The notes beneath the pieces were generated by a model. It was not told the origin of the DNA, ran no database searches, and saw nothing but the letters and a program-made list of their open reading frames with translations. From positions 1-39,818 of the IMG/VR virus record IMGVR_UViG_3300009373_000585: 39,818 nt of DNA, one strand, 5' to 3'. Origin of the DNA: a virus. Position numbers and translations under genes: made by a program. The stretch's first letter is position 1; each line of letters opens with the position of its first letter. Below, one piece after another: positions 6,984 to 14,426 of the stretch.

Positions 6984-7012
6984 TTGACAAAAATCCATAT
7001 TAATGTTACCTT
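6984..7012 (+). promoter_or_regulatory. Second plus-strand promoter candidate
   Basis: TTGACA at 6984-6989 is followed after 17 bases by TACCTT (7007-7012), with TG one base before it (7004-7005), an extended -10 arrangement. A perfect TATAAT also lies at 7012-7017, but 22 bases from the -35, which is too far for normal use. Either way transcription would begin close to the ATG at 7019. The -10 match is weaker than at 6414, so confidence is moderate. Confidence 0.45.
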
Positions 7013-7018
7013 ATAATC

Positions 7019-7075
7019 ATGAAAAACAAATACTTAAAATCAATCTGCGATCATTCGCGATGCAACAAACAATGA
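7019..7075 (+). CDS. Tiny upstream reading frame (18 codons), coupled to the next gene
   Basis: ATG at 7019 sits at the expected transcription start of the promoter at 6984-7012 and opens an 18-residue basic frame (MKNKYLKSICDHSRCNKQ). Its TGA at 7073-7075 overlaps the ATG at 7072 as ATGA. This repeats the arrangement at 6424-6453: promoter, near-leaderless mini-frame, then an overlapping start of a small membrane protein that lacks its own ribosome-binding site. Confidence 0.35.
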   Translation: MKNKYLKSICDHSRCNKQ

Positions 7076-7233
7076 AAAAAGTAAAATTTATAATATCAAT
7101 ATTATCTAGTGCTATAATAGTTATTTATCTAATCTTATGGACATTACAAACCCTTAATATTATCCCATCCTTTTCAGCCTTTAACGACGATGAGCAATTC
7201 TCCACAGATAATTTTCCACCCATGACACCCTAA
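7072..7233 (+). CDS. Small plus-strand membrane protein (53 aa)
   Basis: After MKKVK comes one strong membrane segment (about residues 6-27, IISILSSAIIVIYLILWTL), then a polar, Asp/Phe/Pro-rich tail ending FPPMTP. The positive N-terminus predicts a signal anchor with the tail outside the cytosol. The frame is open from 7003, but the ATG at 7072 is preferred because the promoter predicts a later message start and a mini-frame overlaps this codon. The TAA at 7231-7233 abuts the stop of the convergent 889-residue gene. No family is recognised. As an oppositely oriented gene with its own promoter it fits the description of a phage moron. Confidence 0.45.
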   Translation: MKKVKFIISILSSAIIVIYLILWTLQTLNIIPSFSAFNDDEQFSTDNFPPMTP

Positions 7234-9899
7234 TATCCTTTTATTTCTTTCATAAGTTTTTTTAATTGATTATATGTTTCTTTTATTCGCACACCTTCTC
7301 GCGTTCTCTCATATCTTTTGGCCCAGAATTTACCTCTTTTTAAATCTTCTATTTTTTTCTCCACATTTCTTAATCCCCTGTCCCGAAGATCTTTAAGATT
7401 AACTTTATATATGGACGATAAAGTTTGTGCAAGAGTTTGCTCCCCAGCTGTCAACTCTTCCTTTCTCATCTGCTTTTTAACAATTTTATTTATTTCGTTA
7501 AGCAATCGTGCTTGTGGTAATACTGATACAGCTGTATATTTTAACTTAACTGGTATATCCATACGTAAAAGTTCTTGTGTCTCGTTAGGATATTTTTGTA
7601 TCTCTGACTCAAAATAAAAACTTTTATTCATTCCAAGCTCAATAGGCGCTCTTAAATAAGGAGTAAGTAATTCTACAAACAATTCTTGCGGTCTTACCAT
7701 TTTTGCCAAATCGCCAGCAGGGATTACACCCTCCAGTGGCATATAAGTAACTGTATCAACAGTTCTTCCTATTTCTATAGGCAGCCGTTCATATAAATCT
7801 GGTCTTGCATATTTCAAACGTAGTAAGTCTTGCTCATCCCGCGATCTTAGTGCTGGGCTAAGAACCATATATTTTTCAGGTTGTTGCCACAATTGTTGTG
7901 CTTGTAGTGGTACGTTCTTGCGTGTCCATGTATAAAACGGAAAAAGCCTTTTCATTATTTGCTTCTCGAATGCTGTCAAATCTTGGTAATCAAACAAAAA
8001 CTTTTTAACTGACTTTGCCGCAGTAAAGGCGTCATCTCCTTTTTCTATCTTATCCAAAAAGTGTGCCAGGCGAGCATTGTTTTCTATAGTGGCACCAAAT
8101 GCCATTCCCTTCCCTATCAGTCCATCGCCTTGAATTGCTCTTTGAATACCTGTTTCAATGTCAGCCGCATACCACCCATGTCCCAAAACACCTGTTTTTT
8201 CGGCTTGAATAATTATATCGTCAGCCATCTGTGTCGTTATGCCAAATCTCTTTAGGTTTTCCAAGGCAACTCTATTTTTAATTCCAGTTGAAGTTTTATA
8301 TTTTCTATACATTTGTATAGCTTGCGCTCTTGGATAATGTCTTGGATTGACATTAGCCAAGTAGTTATTCCACATATTGCCCACCATGTTCCTCAAATGG
8401 TATTTGGGGAATGGGGCTAATGTCCACTTCTTCCAGATGTTTTGGACTGCATCAAATGATTTTACGAATAATTTGGCTTCGTTTGGATTGAAGTATGACG
8501 TTGTGACACGTGTGATCTCTGACATAACTTCTGGATCAAACTTGAGACCTTTTAGAGAAGGATTCAAGTTGGTAACACTATCGGGTAATTCTTGCCAAAA
8601 TGCTGGGGCTTCTGTCTTTCCAAATGTTTTAGCAACATCATCGAGAAATTGAGCTGATGTTACTGCTTTTGCTGATTTTGTTCCTCTGACAGCAACTGCA
8701 TAAGCTGGATGCTTAATAAAAAATTCTTCCACAGACCGCCCACCTAAACTTTTAAGTCCGTGCTCCGCAGCAAATGCGTTAAATTCATCTAACGTAAAAT
8801 CTCCAGTTTTTCTTCGTAACGCATTATCCAGCTTGGTATTCCAGATCTTTGAATTACCTATCTTTGCTTGCTTAAAATACTCTCTCGCTTCTTTTGTGGT
8901 TATGCGCGGAAAATATTGAATATGCCGTGCATTCTCTGACAATGCCGTTATTGATACACCCGCCTTCATCTCTTTTGTTAATATGTTAGACAGATGCGAT
9001 TTGATGGTATTTGCCAAGACTTTTGTTTCCGTTGCCGCATCCCCTATTGCCATATTGGGCTGTTCAATTAAATTAACTATTTGCTTTTCTATGTCATCGA
9101 CGGATTGCTTTGTTTTTGCTGAAATATTTTGGATGACAGTTCTTATCTTTACTCCAAATTTCAATTCCTTCCCCTTGAGATATTCTCGATTGAGCAAATG
9201 CTTATCTATTAAATCACCCAACTTGCCTATTCCAGTTTTTGTGATAAAGATTTCTTTTAGTCCATGTGCAACTGGTTGAATCTTTGCACCTAATATAGTT
9301 GTAGCTTTTGACACACCAGGTATCGCTTTTATGCCCCCGCTAACAAGGCTCGTTCCTTTACTAATAGTTTTTGTGATTAACTTATACCCCGCGCCTCCAA
9401 ACCACATTAACGGATCTGTCGCTATCTCTGTGGCAAATCCCAAAAATGGTATACCCTTTATACCTACTTCATCCCACAATGCGTTTGCCTGGATTCGTTC
9501 TTTGCCAGATAAGCCTCTCCATGTAGCTTCTAATAACCCTTTAATATTTTCTCCCTTTTGTCCCAGTGCCTCCATAGCCTCTGGCGGTAAATTCTCAACA
9601 TCAGCTAATGAGTTTATTGGATAACCAGCATTCTTTAACGCATTGAGACTGTCTTGCCGTTGTTGATTAAGAATGGATTTGATCGCATAACCAGGTCTCC
9701 CTAAAATGTCTAACACCTTGCCGAACTTAGACATCTGGGAAAAACGATCTTCCTCTCTTGAAATGCTTAAAGGTTTGATATTGAGTCCCACGGGTTTAAG
9801 TTGTAAATCAACTTTTTCTTCCTTCGCCTTCAAATTGAGCTTAGGTTCAACTGGTCTAAGGTGCAATTCTTCATCAACAGGCTTTAGATTAAGTGACAT
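7230..9899 (-). CDS. Large internal virion / DNA-ejection-type protein (889 aa)
   Basis: The protein is Lys- and Leu-rich, with Ala/Gly-rich amphipathic stretches (IKGIPFLGFATEIATDPLMWFGGAGYKL) near residues 150-180 that could enter membranes. A segment near residue 655 (YQDLTAFEKQIMKRLFPFYTWTRKNVPLQAQQ) recurs in large internal proteins of podoviruses. Residues 1-45 hold five copies of a short LxLKPV-like motif, discussed separately. Its size and its place beside two other ejection-type genes suggest an internal core protein that leaves the head with the DNA. No peptidoglycan-cleaving motif was found. The start has AAAGGTGAAATAA upstream. Two polar coiled-coil stretches occur in the last 100 residues. 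Confidence 0.6.
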   Translation of the reverse strand: MSLNLKPVDEELHLRPVEPKLNLKAKEEKVDLQLKPVGLNIKPLSISREEDRFSQMSKFGKVLDILGRPGYAIKSILNQQRQDSLNALKNAGYPINSLADVENLPPEAMEALGQKGENIKGLLEATWRGLSGKERIQANALWDEVGIKGIPFLGFATEIATDPLMWFGGAGYKLITKTISKGTSLVSGGIKAIPGVSKATTILGAKIQPVAHGLKEIFITKTGIGKLGDLIDKHLLNREYLKGKELKFGVKIRTVIQNISAKTKQSVDDIEKQIVNLIEQPNMAIGDAATETKVLANTIKSHLSNILTKEMKAGVSITALSENARHIQYFPRITTKEAREYFKQAKIGNSKIWNTKLDNALRRKTGDFTLDEFNAFAAEHGLKSLGGRSVEEFFIKHPAYAVAVRGTKSAKAVTSAQFLDDVAKTFGKTEAPAFWQELPDSVTNLNPSLKGLKFDPEVMSEITRVTTSYFNPNEAKLFVKSFDAVQNIWKKWTLAPFPKYHLRNMVGNMWNNYLANVNPRHYPRAQAIQMYRKYKTSTGIKNRVALENLKRFGITTQMADDIIIQAEKTGVLGHGWYAADIETGIQRAIQGDGLIGKGMAFGATIENNARLAHFLDKIEKGDDAFTAAKSVKKFLFDYQDLTAFEKQIMKRLFPFYTWTRKNVPLQAQQLWQQPEKYMVLSPALRSRDEQDLLRLKYARPDLYERLPIEIGRTVDTVTYMPLEGVIPAGDLAKMVRPQELFVELLTPYLRAPIELGMNKSFYFESEIQKYPNETQELLRMDIPVKLKYTAVSVLPQARLLNEINKIVKKQMRKEELTAGEQTLAQTLSSIYKVNLKDLRDRGLRNVEKKIEDLKRGKFWAKRYERTREGVRIKETYNQLKKLMKEIKGY

Positions 9900-10598
9900 T
9901 TATTTCACCTTTGTATATCCTTCTTTTAGAGCTTGTTCTAATTGATAAGCTGGAATAAGCCAGGGCTTGCCCCTCTTATCCTGAATGGTTATTTCTTCAT
10001 ATCGACTAAGTTCTTCTTCAAATAGTGTTGGATCGAGCTTGGCTTCAGTTATAGCACTTAAAGCCTCATCCATAGTTTTTGGTTCGTAAACTGATGGTTC
10101 ACCCCATTCCTTTCCCAAAACTATCTTCCCTCTCTTTAAGCCACTTCTTATAGCTTCTATTTTCTGTTCTTGCCCCCAAGATGGGGTTTTTTCTTTTTCT
10201 TTCTGTTTTAACATAACGTCATTTTTGTATTTTTCTTCTTCTGATGTCAACTCTATTCCGTCAAGTAACTTTTGTTTGATAATGTTCTCTCGAATCTTTA
10301 TTGTTGCAGTTGCCCCTTTACTTTTATCTTCCAATATATCCAATTGATTACGCAAACTGTCGTCGCGGACAATTTGTCCACCCTCTCTGCGCATACCGAT
10401 TTTTGCCAAACTTATCTCTCTTTGGCTTTTTCTCTCTCCCAACAAGTCCTCTCTTTCCTGTCTTTTAAGTTTCATCAATTCGCGAATTTGACGTTGTTGC
10501 AAATACTTATCAGTTGCATTGATAATCGACATTGCACGTCGCTGATCTCTTTCATCTTCCAAAGCTTTGTACTTTATGATATGCCCAAGAATTGACAT
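9900..10598 (-). CDS. Coiled-coil internal or ejection-type protein (232 aa)
   Basis: Residues 10-75 are a long charged helix rich in Arg, Glu and Gln (RRAMSIINATDKYLQQRQIR, then LMKLKRQEREDLLGERKSQR), followed by more helix. The C-terminal 80 residues are more globular (KTMDEALSAITEAKLDPTLF). The end, IQDKRGKPWLIPAYQLEQALKEGYTKVK, resembles the ends of phage internal proteins that interact with the tail. The stop abuts the start of the 889-residue gene, so the two are coexpressed. The start ATG has GGAGGAAAATCA upstream and overlaps the HNH gene by 25 bases, consistent with the HNH gene having inserted next to it. Function is by analogy. Confidence 0.5.
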   Translation of the reverse strand: MSILGHIIKYKALEDERDQRRAMSIINATDKYLQQRQIRELMKLKRQEREDLLGERKSQREISLAKIGMRREGGQIVRDDSLRNQLDILEDKSKGATATIKIRENIIKQKLLDGIELTSEEEKYKNDVMLKQKEKEKTPSWGQEQKIEAIRSGLKRGKIVLGKEWGEPSVYEPKTMDEALSAITEAKLDPTLFEEELSRYEEITIQDKRGKPWLIPAYQLEQALKEGYTKVK

Positions 10599-11350
10599 GA
10601 TTTTCCTCCTATCATATTTTTAAAATATTGGCTCCAGTAGTCGCGATTGAAGTTAGTTTTGCAGTGGCAGCTATTACACAACGATATTAAATTACTTAAA
10701 TTTAAATTTTCCTTATTATAGTCGATGTGATGAATATGTAATTGTCTTTCGCATTCAAGCTGTGGCACTCCGCAGAGCTGGCACTTACAGTTGTCTCTGA
10801 TTCTAATTTGCTTCCTGAGCTCTTTCCTCCATGTCAGAGGATATGGTTCAAAGGATTTGCCACCTCGCCAAGCTGGATTTTGTTCTCCGACTAATAAACC
10901 TTTAAGTTTTTCGCTTATTTTTTTACATGCTTTTTTTGAGCAATGCGCTTTAATCATTTTCCTACGATTTTCGTCTGATATACTATGATGTTTACCTCTT
11001 CTGGATTTGCTGCTTTTATCTATATGTTCTTGAGAAAGTTTGCGTCCTAAAAAATAATAGGGATTTGATCTACTTTTTACATTCATCTTTCTTAATGCAT
11101 ACCAAATTGATGCTTGATGAACATTGAATAATTTAGCAATTTCATTCATTGACTTGCCAGATAAATATTTATTTGCAACAGACTGAAAATTTAGTTTTCG
11201 ATGATTCTGGCGAGGAACTTTATGCTTTTTTAATATATAAAAAATTAAACTAATAGCACAATGAAACTCTTTTGCGATTTCTGTCATGCTCCTACCTTGA
11301 AGATACAGATTCTTTATCTCCTCTTGAGGTAATTTCTTTTTTGCGCTCAT
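10574..11350 (-). CDS. HNH homing endonuclease with helix-turn-helix and NUMOD modules (258 aa)
   Basis: Two tandem helix-turn-helix repeats open the protein (RSMTEIAKEFHCAISLIFYI and KSMNEIAKLFNVHQASIWYA). They are followed by a NUMOD-like basic stretch (GRKLSQEHIDKSSKSRRGKH, SDENRRKMIKAH). The C-terminal HNH nuclease has CQLCG, HIHHIDYNKENLNLSNLISL and CNSCH, giving the zinc cysteines and the catalytic His-His-Asp-Asn set. Such enzymes cut DNA lacking their own gene and spread by repair. The gene lies between a winged-helix gene and an ejection-type gene, overlapping the latter. It is A/T-rich like its surroundings. It is a different type from the two NUMOD-HNH genes at 13232-13780 and 20560-21006. 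Confidence 0.85.
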   Translation of the reverse strand: MSAKKKLPQEEIKNLYLQGRSMTEIAKEFHCAISLIFYILKKHKVPRQNHRKLNFQSVANKYLSGKSMNEIAKLFNVHQASIWYALRKMNVKSRSNPYYFLGRKLSQEHIDKSSKSRRGKHHSISDENRRKMIKAHCSKKACKKISEKLKGLLVGEQNPAWRGGKSFEPYPLTWRKELRKQIRIRDNCKCQLCGVPQLECERQLHIHHIDYNKENLNLSNLISLCNSCHCKTNFNRDYWSQYFKNMIGGKSCQFLGIS

Positions 11351-11374
11351 TTACCTCCTCCTCTTTTTCTTCTT

Positions 11375-11395
11375 AGGGGTTCTCTATGAACCCCT
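11375..11395. terminator. Hairpin over the stop codon of the winged-helix gene
   Basis: AGGGGTTC (11375-11382) and GAACCCCT (11388-11395) form a perfect 8-bp stem with a five-base loop. It overlaps the stop at 11384-11386. Read on the minus strand there is no U-run after it; on the plus strand only TTTGTAT follows. It is therefore a weak terminator candidate and may act as an RNA-stabilising or translation-separating hairpin before the HNH gene. Confidence 0.35.
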
Positions 11396-11848
11396 TTGTA
11401 TAGCTGCAATAGTTTTTGCTTTCCAGTTCTTCGGAACCTTAACTCTATTCTTAACTCTTTCTTTACTCTTATATAGGTGTCCGCTTTTTGCGGAGTTAAA
11501 GGGTTGATTTTGCGGATACCCTGTCCGCTTTTTGCGGATACCCCCACAGTCTATTTGAGGCAAAAGAACAGTGCCAAGCATTGTATATTCTGTAACACTG
11601 GAACCTTTGCCAGCGCTATATAAAATAAGTCCTCTAACCTTCAATATTTTTCTGGCTCTCCACAATGTATCTTGCGAAATTCCCAAATGATTAATGATTA
11701 ACTTGTCTCTCCAAGTAAATGTGGGTCTCTGAAACCTGCAATACAGCCCTCTCAAATAGATATAGAGCAATTGAGGTATTCTCTTAATCTGCCTATCTTG
11801 GCACAACTGAAAGAAGTTGTTTTCTAAGTACTGATACCCGTTTTTCAT
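11384..11848 (-). CDS. Winged-helix DNA-binding protein, replication-initiator-like (154 aa)
   Basis: Residues about 20-95 read as a winged helix: RIPQLLYIYLRGLYCRFQRP, then WRDKLIINHLGISQDTLWRARKILKVRGLILYSAGKGSSVTEYTML. This is the pattern of phage replication organisers and RepA-type initiators, where the second helix reads DNA and the wing follows. The C-terminal third is basic and less structured, and its DNA carries three 22-base-spaced iterons (see 11479-11544). Initiator genes with the origin inside them are known, as in lambda O. The start at 11848 has AAGAAGGGAAG upstream; a longer start overlaps the previous gene. It sits among structural genes, an odd place for a replication gene. 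A regulatory role is the alternative. Confidence 0.55.
   Translation of the reverse strand: MKNGYQYLENNFFQLCQDRQIKRIPQLLYIYLRGLYCRFQRPTFTWRDKLIINHLGISQDTLWRARKILKVRGLILYSAGKGSSVTEYTMLGTVLLPQIDCGGIRKKRTGYPQNQPFNSAKSGHLYKSKERVKNRVKVPKNWKAKTIAAIQRGS
11479..11544. repeat. Three phased 22-bp iterons inside the winged-helix gene
   Basis: The core TTTTGCGGA (plus strand) occurs at 11486-11494, 11508-11516 and 11530-11538, exactly 22 bases apart each time, about two helical turns. The first and third copies extend to the same 16 bases, GTCCGCTTTTTGCGGA, which is itself a palindrome of CCGC and GCGG arms; the second and third share TTTTGCGGATACC. Because 22 is not a multiple of three, each copy is read in a different frame, so the repetition is at DNA level and not a protein repeat. 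This is the pattern of initiator-binding iterons. Confidence 0.6.
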
Positions 11849-11865
11849 ATTTCTTCCCTTCTTAA

Positions 11866-12825
11866 TTAATTCCACCAATCTTCATATAGGTTTCTATCAT
11901 ATAAACCTGCATTAGGATCTACGGCAAACAAGTCATCTGATGCTGTTCTACCTGGCACGCCTCTTCTTGAGCCTATGTCTGAAGCGCCAAACATCGTAGC
12001 CCCTGATGAAAGCAAGGACTCGCCTGCACCCCGTGGTGAAAAGTAGCCGGCTGCCCCACCTGCTGTGCCTCCTATGGTTGCTCCTACTGCTGTACCTATA
12101 CCAGGCAGGATCATGGATCCAATGGCAGCTCCTGTGCCAGCCCCGCCAAGAGCTCCTGTAAGACCACCCCACAAGCCGCCCTTGGTGTCTTGCTCGGCTA
12201 AGGTCTTGCCTACCCGATTCTCATAATCAAGCTGCGTTGATTCTACATCCATACCATGTCTTTTTAGATCTAAGCCATATTCCTCAAGACCGAGCCCATA
12301 TTTGGATAGACCAAACTGGTTACGCCTTGCCTCAGCCTGCCCGGCCATCCCAGTTGCTGTACCCATAGTGTTTAATCCAGTCCCGAATAGACCGATCCGG
12401 TTGCGCATGGCGCGATCTATATCAGCGAGTCCGAATTGTGTCCCGGCTGCAATATACTTCTTCTGGAGGTCAGACTCTAAGGTAGCCAGGCGATTCGCGG
12501 TAGTGGAACTCTGAAGCTGGTTATTAGCAGCCAATTGATTGACTGTCTGCTGCCTGACATCTCGGAAGATAGGATCCAGCTCCGCCTTCAGACCTTGTAA
12601 GAACATCTGAGTTGTGCGGGGGCTTGTTGAGATCGTATCCATAAGCGGAGACATCTCACCTGTAAAATCAAAGGATGTTAGACGTTCTCCCATACCAAAC
12701 AGACTTTCCATCCCCCTCTGATAAAATGGATCCTCTTGGTATGTTGGAGCCACACCTCTAAATTCAGGTGCCTTATCAAACTGCGGCGTTGCTGGTAGTT
12801 GGGGACTTTTGTTCTTCAATCCCAT
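11866..12825 (-). CDS. DNA-ejection-type structural protein with glycine-zipper membrane segment (319 aa)
   Basis: The first 200 residues are polar and helical, with Gln/Arg-rich segments (FRDVRQQTVNQLAANNQLQS, then LESDLQKKYIAAGTQFGLADIDRAMRNRI). Residues about 218-262 are a Gly/Ala-rich hydrophobic stretch (GGLTGALGGAGTGAAIGSMI, then GIGTAVGATIGGTAGGAAGY), a glycine-zipper membrane module common in proteins that build the ejection conduit through the cell envelope. The tail is polar and ends NLYEDWWN. The start has GGAGGGAAAGA upstream and overlaps the preceding gene by 50 bases. Its place just after the fibre genes fits a late virion protein. Confidence 0.6.
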   Translation of the reverse strand: MGLKNKSPQLPATPQFDKAPEFRGVAPTYQEDPFYQRGMESLFGMGERLTSFDFTGEMSPLMDTISTSPRTTQMFLQGLKAELDPIFRDVRQQTVNQLAANNQLQSSTTANRLATLESDLQKKYIAAGTQFGLADIDRAMRNRIGLFGTGLNTMGTATGMAGQAEARRNQFGLSKYGLGLEEYGLDLKRHGMDVESTQLDYENRVGKTLAEQDTKGGLWGGLTGALGGAGTGAAIGSMILPGIGTAVGATIGGTAGGAAGYFSPRGAGESLLSSGATMFGASDIGSRRGVPGRTASDDLFAVDPNAGLYDRNLYEDWWN

Positions 12826-13231
12826 TCTTTCCCTCCTTATGACGTTTAAAAATCTTTAACTTTTCTTTCTTTGACTGATCAGCCCAGTCGTAAAAAGCAA
12901 CTTCTTCGACCTCCGGACACTTCTCAAGGTACTGCGTAAGCATCCTCTTGGGGATCATGCGATCGCCTGCGACTGATGCCATCCAGGGTACATATAGAAT
13001 CTTTCCGCTTTCCTTCTCAGGAAAACGCTCTAATGTTTTGGGTTCCAAATCGGGGACACGATAAGCACAAGCAACTACGGCAACACGATTATCCTCAACG
13101 GACACCCACAAATAACCCTTCTTGTGAGTAAAGAGAAGGATCTTAATCCAGTCTCTTATCGGTGTATCGGGACAACAATTTGATTTAACAATTAAATTAA
13201 AAGCTTGAATCAGTACTTGAGCTTGAGTCAT
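12776..13231 (-). CDS. Hypothetical protein, GNAT-like fold possible (151 aa)
   Basis: The middle of the protein (GYLWVSVEDNRVAVVACAYRVPD, then GKILYVPWMASVAGDRMIPKRMLTQYLEKCPEVEEVAFYD) follows the strand order of small acetyltransferase-like phage proteins, where a central strand ending in a bulge is followed by a helix. I cannot see a clear acetyl-CoA loop, so catalytic activity is doubtful. Similar proteins are often found between tail genes of podoviruses and may be structural. It is preceded by an HNH gene whose stop lies directly before its start, and its end overlaps the ejection-protein gene by 50 bases. Confidence 0.45.
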   Translation of the reverse strand: MTQAQVLIQAFNLIVKSNCCPDTPIRDWIKILLFTHKKGYLWVSVEDNRVAVVACAYRVPDLEPKTLERFPEKESGKILYVPWMASVAGDRMIPKRMLTQYLEKCPEVEEVAFYDWADQSKKEKLKIFKRHKEGKNGIEEQKSPTTSNAAV

Positions 13232-13780
13232 CTAATTGCTCCCATCAAAAATTATATTTTTGGAATCTATCTTTTTTCCAGCCTCAAACTCGATGTGTGT
13301 TTTTTGATTCCTAAAAGCCATTAGATTCTGTGGCTTGTTGTTGTTTTTAATACCATTTATATGGTGTGCAACTTCCCATCGATGCAAATAGCGACCTATC
13401 TGTTTTTCTACGATAAGACGGTGTTCGTAAACATAGCCAGATTTGTCAGCAAAAGGATGCTTAGGAACTAATCTGCGAATATAACCCGAGCTATGTTTAC
13501 GTATTCCCTTTGCAGAAAGAAGATGCTTGCCTTTTTTTGCTTTGCTTATCTTTTCTTTAGATATATCGGAATGGCATTTGCCATAAAAAGAATTGTTTTT
13601 CCCTTTCGAAGAACATGCTTTACATCTTTTTGCTTGATAAGCTATCTCTTTGCCACAATCAGGGCATTCAGGCTTGCCACCTTTCCACTGCGAGCTTTCC
13701 ATTCCCATAAATCTATTTTTTAAACTGTCGCTAATTTTTTTCTTATGATATTCTGTTCGTGGGTAAATTCCTGTTGGCAT
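13232..13780 (-). CDS. HNH homing endonuclease with zinc and NUMOD modules (182 aa)
   Basis: The order of parts is an N-terminal PTGIYPRTEYHKKKISDSLK segment typical of NUMOD proteins, a zinc ribbon (CPDCGKEIAYQAKRCKAC), a second NUMOD-like basic stretch (FYGKCHSDISKEKISKAKKG), and an HNH_3-type nuclease (GYVYEHRLIVEKQIGRYLHR, then WEVAHHINGIKNNNKPQNLM). The His-His-Ile-Asn core and the following Asn residues are all present, so it should be active. It lies between a tail-fibre-tip gene and a hypothetical gene with minimal spacing. Its nuclease part shares 38 identical bases with the HNH gene at 20560-21006, so the two are recent relatives. Confidence 0.85.
   Translation of the reverse strand: MPTGIYPRTEYHKKKISDSLKNRFMGMESSQWKGGKPECPDCGKEIAYQAKRCKACSSKGKNNSFYGKCHSDISKEKISKAKKGKHLLSAKGIRKHSSGYIRRLVPKHPFADKSGYVYEHRLIVEKQIGRYLHRWEVAHHINGIKNNNKPQNLMAFRNQKTHIEFEAGKKIDSKNIIFDGSN
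13380..13417. repeat. 38-bp direct repeat, copy 1 (HNH gene)
   Basis: This stretch (from CGATGCAAATAGCGACCT to TACGATAAG) is identical to 20714-20751. Both lie in the same part of two HNH genes and encode LIVEKQIGRYLHR. Identity without even silent changes means recent duplication, gene conversion, or a common donor. Confidence 0.85.
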
Positions 13781-13788
13781 ATTATCTC

Positions 13789-14052
13789 CTACTTTGCAAT
13801 CCAGCCAGTGGCAGTATTATTCCCGCTTTCCTTAACATAAAGAGTTGTGTTCGCTCCCCCATCCTTACGGAAAAAGATGGATCCTACCTTCGCAACGATA
13901 GCACCTTCCGGAGTAGCATAACCAATATAGACCTTCACCTTGTTGCCATCGCTTGATATGTGATCGAAGAGCATCCTCAGCATATTGTTGAGCTCATTTA
14001 TGCCCTCATACGTCTTTAATTTCTCATATGTCAACTCTACATAGCCATCCAT
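13789..14052 (-). CDS. Tail-fibre tip-like small protein (87 aa)
   Basis: The C-terminal half (AKVGSIFFRKDGGANTTLYV, then KESGNNTATGWIAK) is the common ending of phage fibre and tail-tip proteins, in which a GS-x-F-xRxDG-x-x-x-TLY-x-K unit forms a small beta-domain. The N-terminal half is helical (TYEKLKTYEGINELNNMLRM). So this is probably a short fibre or tip subunit. Its ATG overlaps the stop of the preceding gene. An HNH gene follows nine bases after its stop, at a typical insertion point beside tail genes. Confidence 0.6.
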   Translation of the reverse strand: MDGYVELTYEKLKTYEGINELNNMLRMLFDHISSDGNKVKVYIGYATPEGAIVAKVGSIFFRKDGGANTTLYVKESGNNTATGWIAK

Positions 14053-14402
14053 TATGAAATCAACCCCTTGTCTTTTAAGCTCTTCTCAGCAAGCTTGTCT
14101 TTCTCGTTCTCTATCAGACGCTTGCGTTCTGTAGCGTCTTTTCTTTGTTTGGCTTTCTCCTGATTAACACTTACACCCTTCCCCTTCTCGCCTTCCCAAG
14201 CATTTCTATCTTCTCTTGTTGCGGGAAGCTCGGAAGAATCAATATCATCATAAGGCAACCCCTTTAATTCCTCTTGCATCGCTTTTGTAAATACCCTATC
14301 TAACCATTGATCTTCCGTTTCATTTGGACATCTTGACTTGGGTGCTGGATGTATTACAGCTACTGCTTTATCAGGCTTGTAAACAACTCGGATTTTACTC
14401 AT
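14052..14402 (-). CDS. Conserved phage hypothetical protein near fibres (116 aa)
   Basis: The N-terminus (KIRVVYKPDKAVAVIHPAPK, then TEDQWLDRVFTKAM) and the segment GLPYDDIDSSELPATREDRN-AWEGEKGKGVSVN are of a kind seen beside fibre genes in environmental phages. The C-terminal third is a charged helix (QEKAKQRKDATERKRLIENE). It has no enzyme motif. A role as fibre assembly helper or minor structural protein is inferred from position between two fibre-like genes. The start has AGGAGAAACCC upstream. Confidence 0.5.
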   Translation of the reverse strand: MSKIRVVYKPDKAVAVIHPAPKSRCPNETEDQWLDRVFTKAMQEELKGLPYDDIDSSELPATREDRNAWEGEKGKGVSVNQEKAKQRKDATERKRLIENEKDKLAEKSLKDKGLIS

Positions 14403-14426
14403 GGGTTTCTCCTATTTTTTTTGTTT

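Noticed and set aside
11347-11547. Minus-strand frame of 66 codons overlapping the winged-helix gene
   Set aside because: It is fully contained in the end of the better-supported gene and its content is determined by the iterons; no ribosome-binding site.
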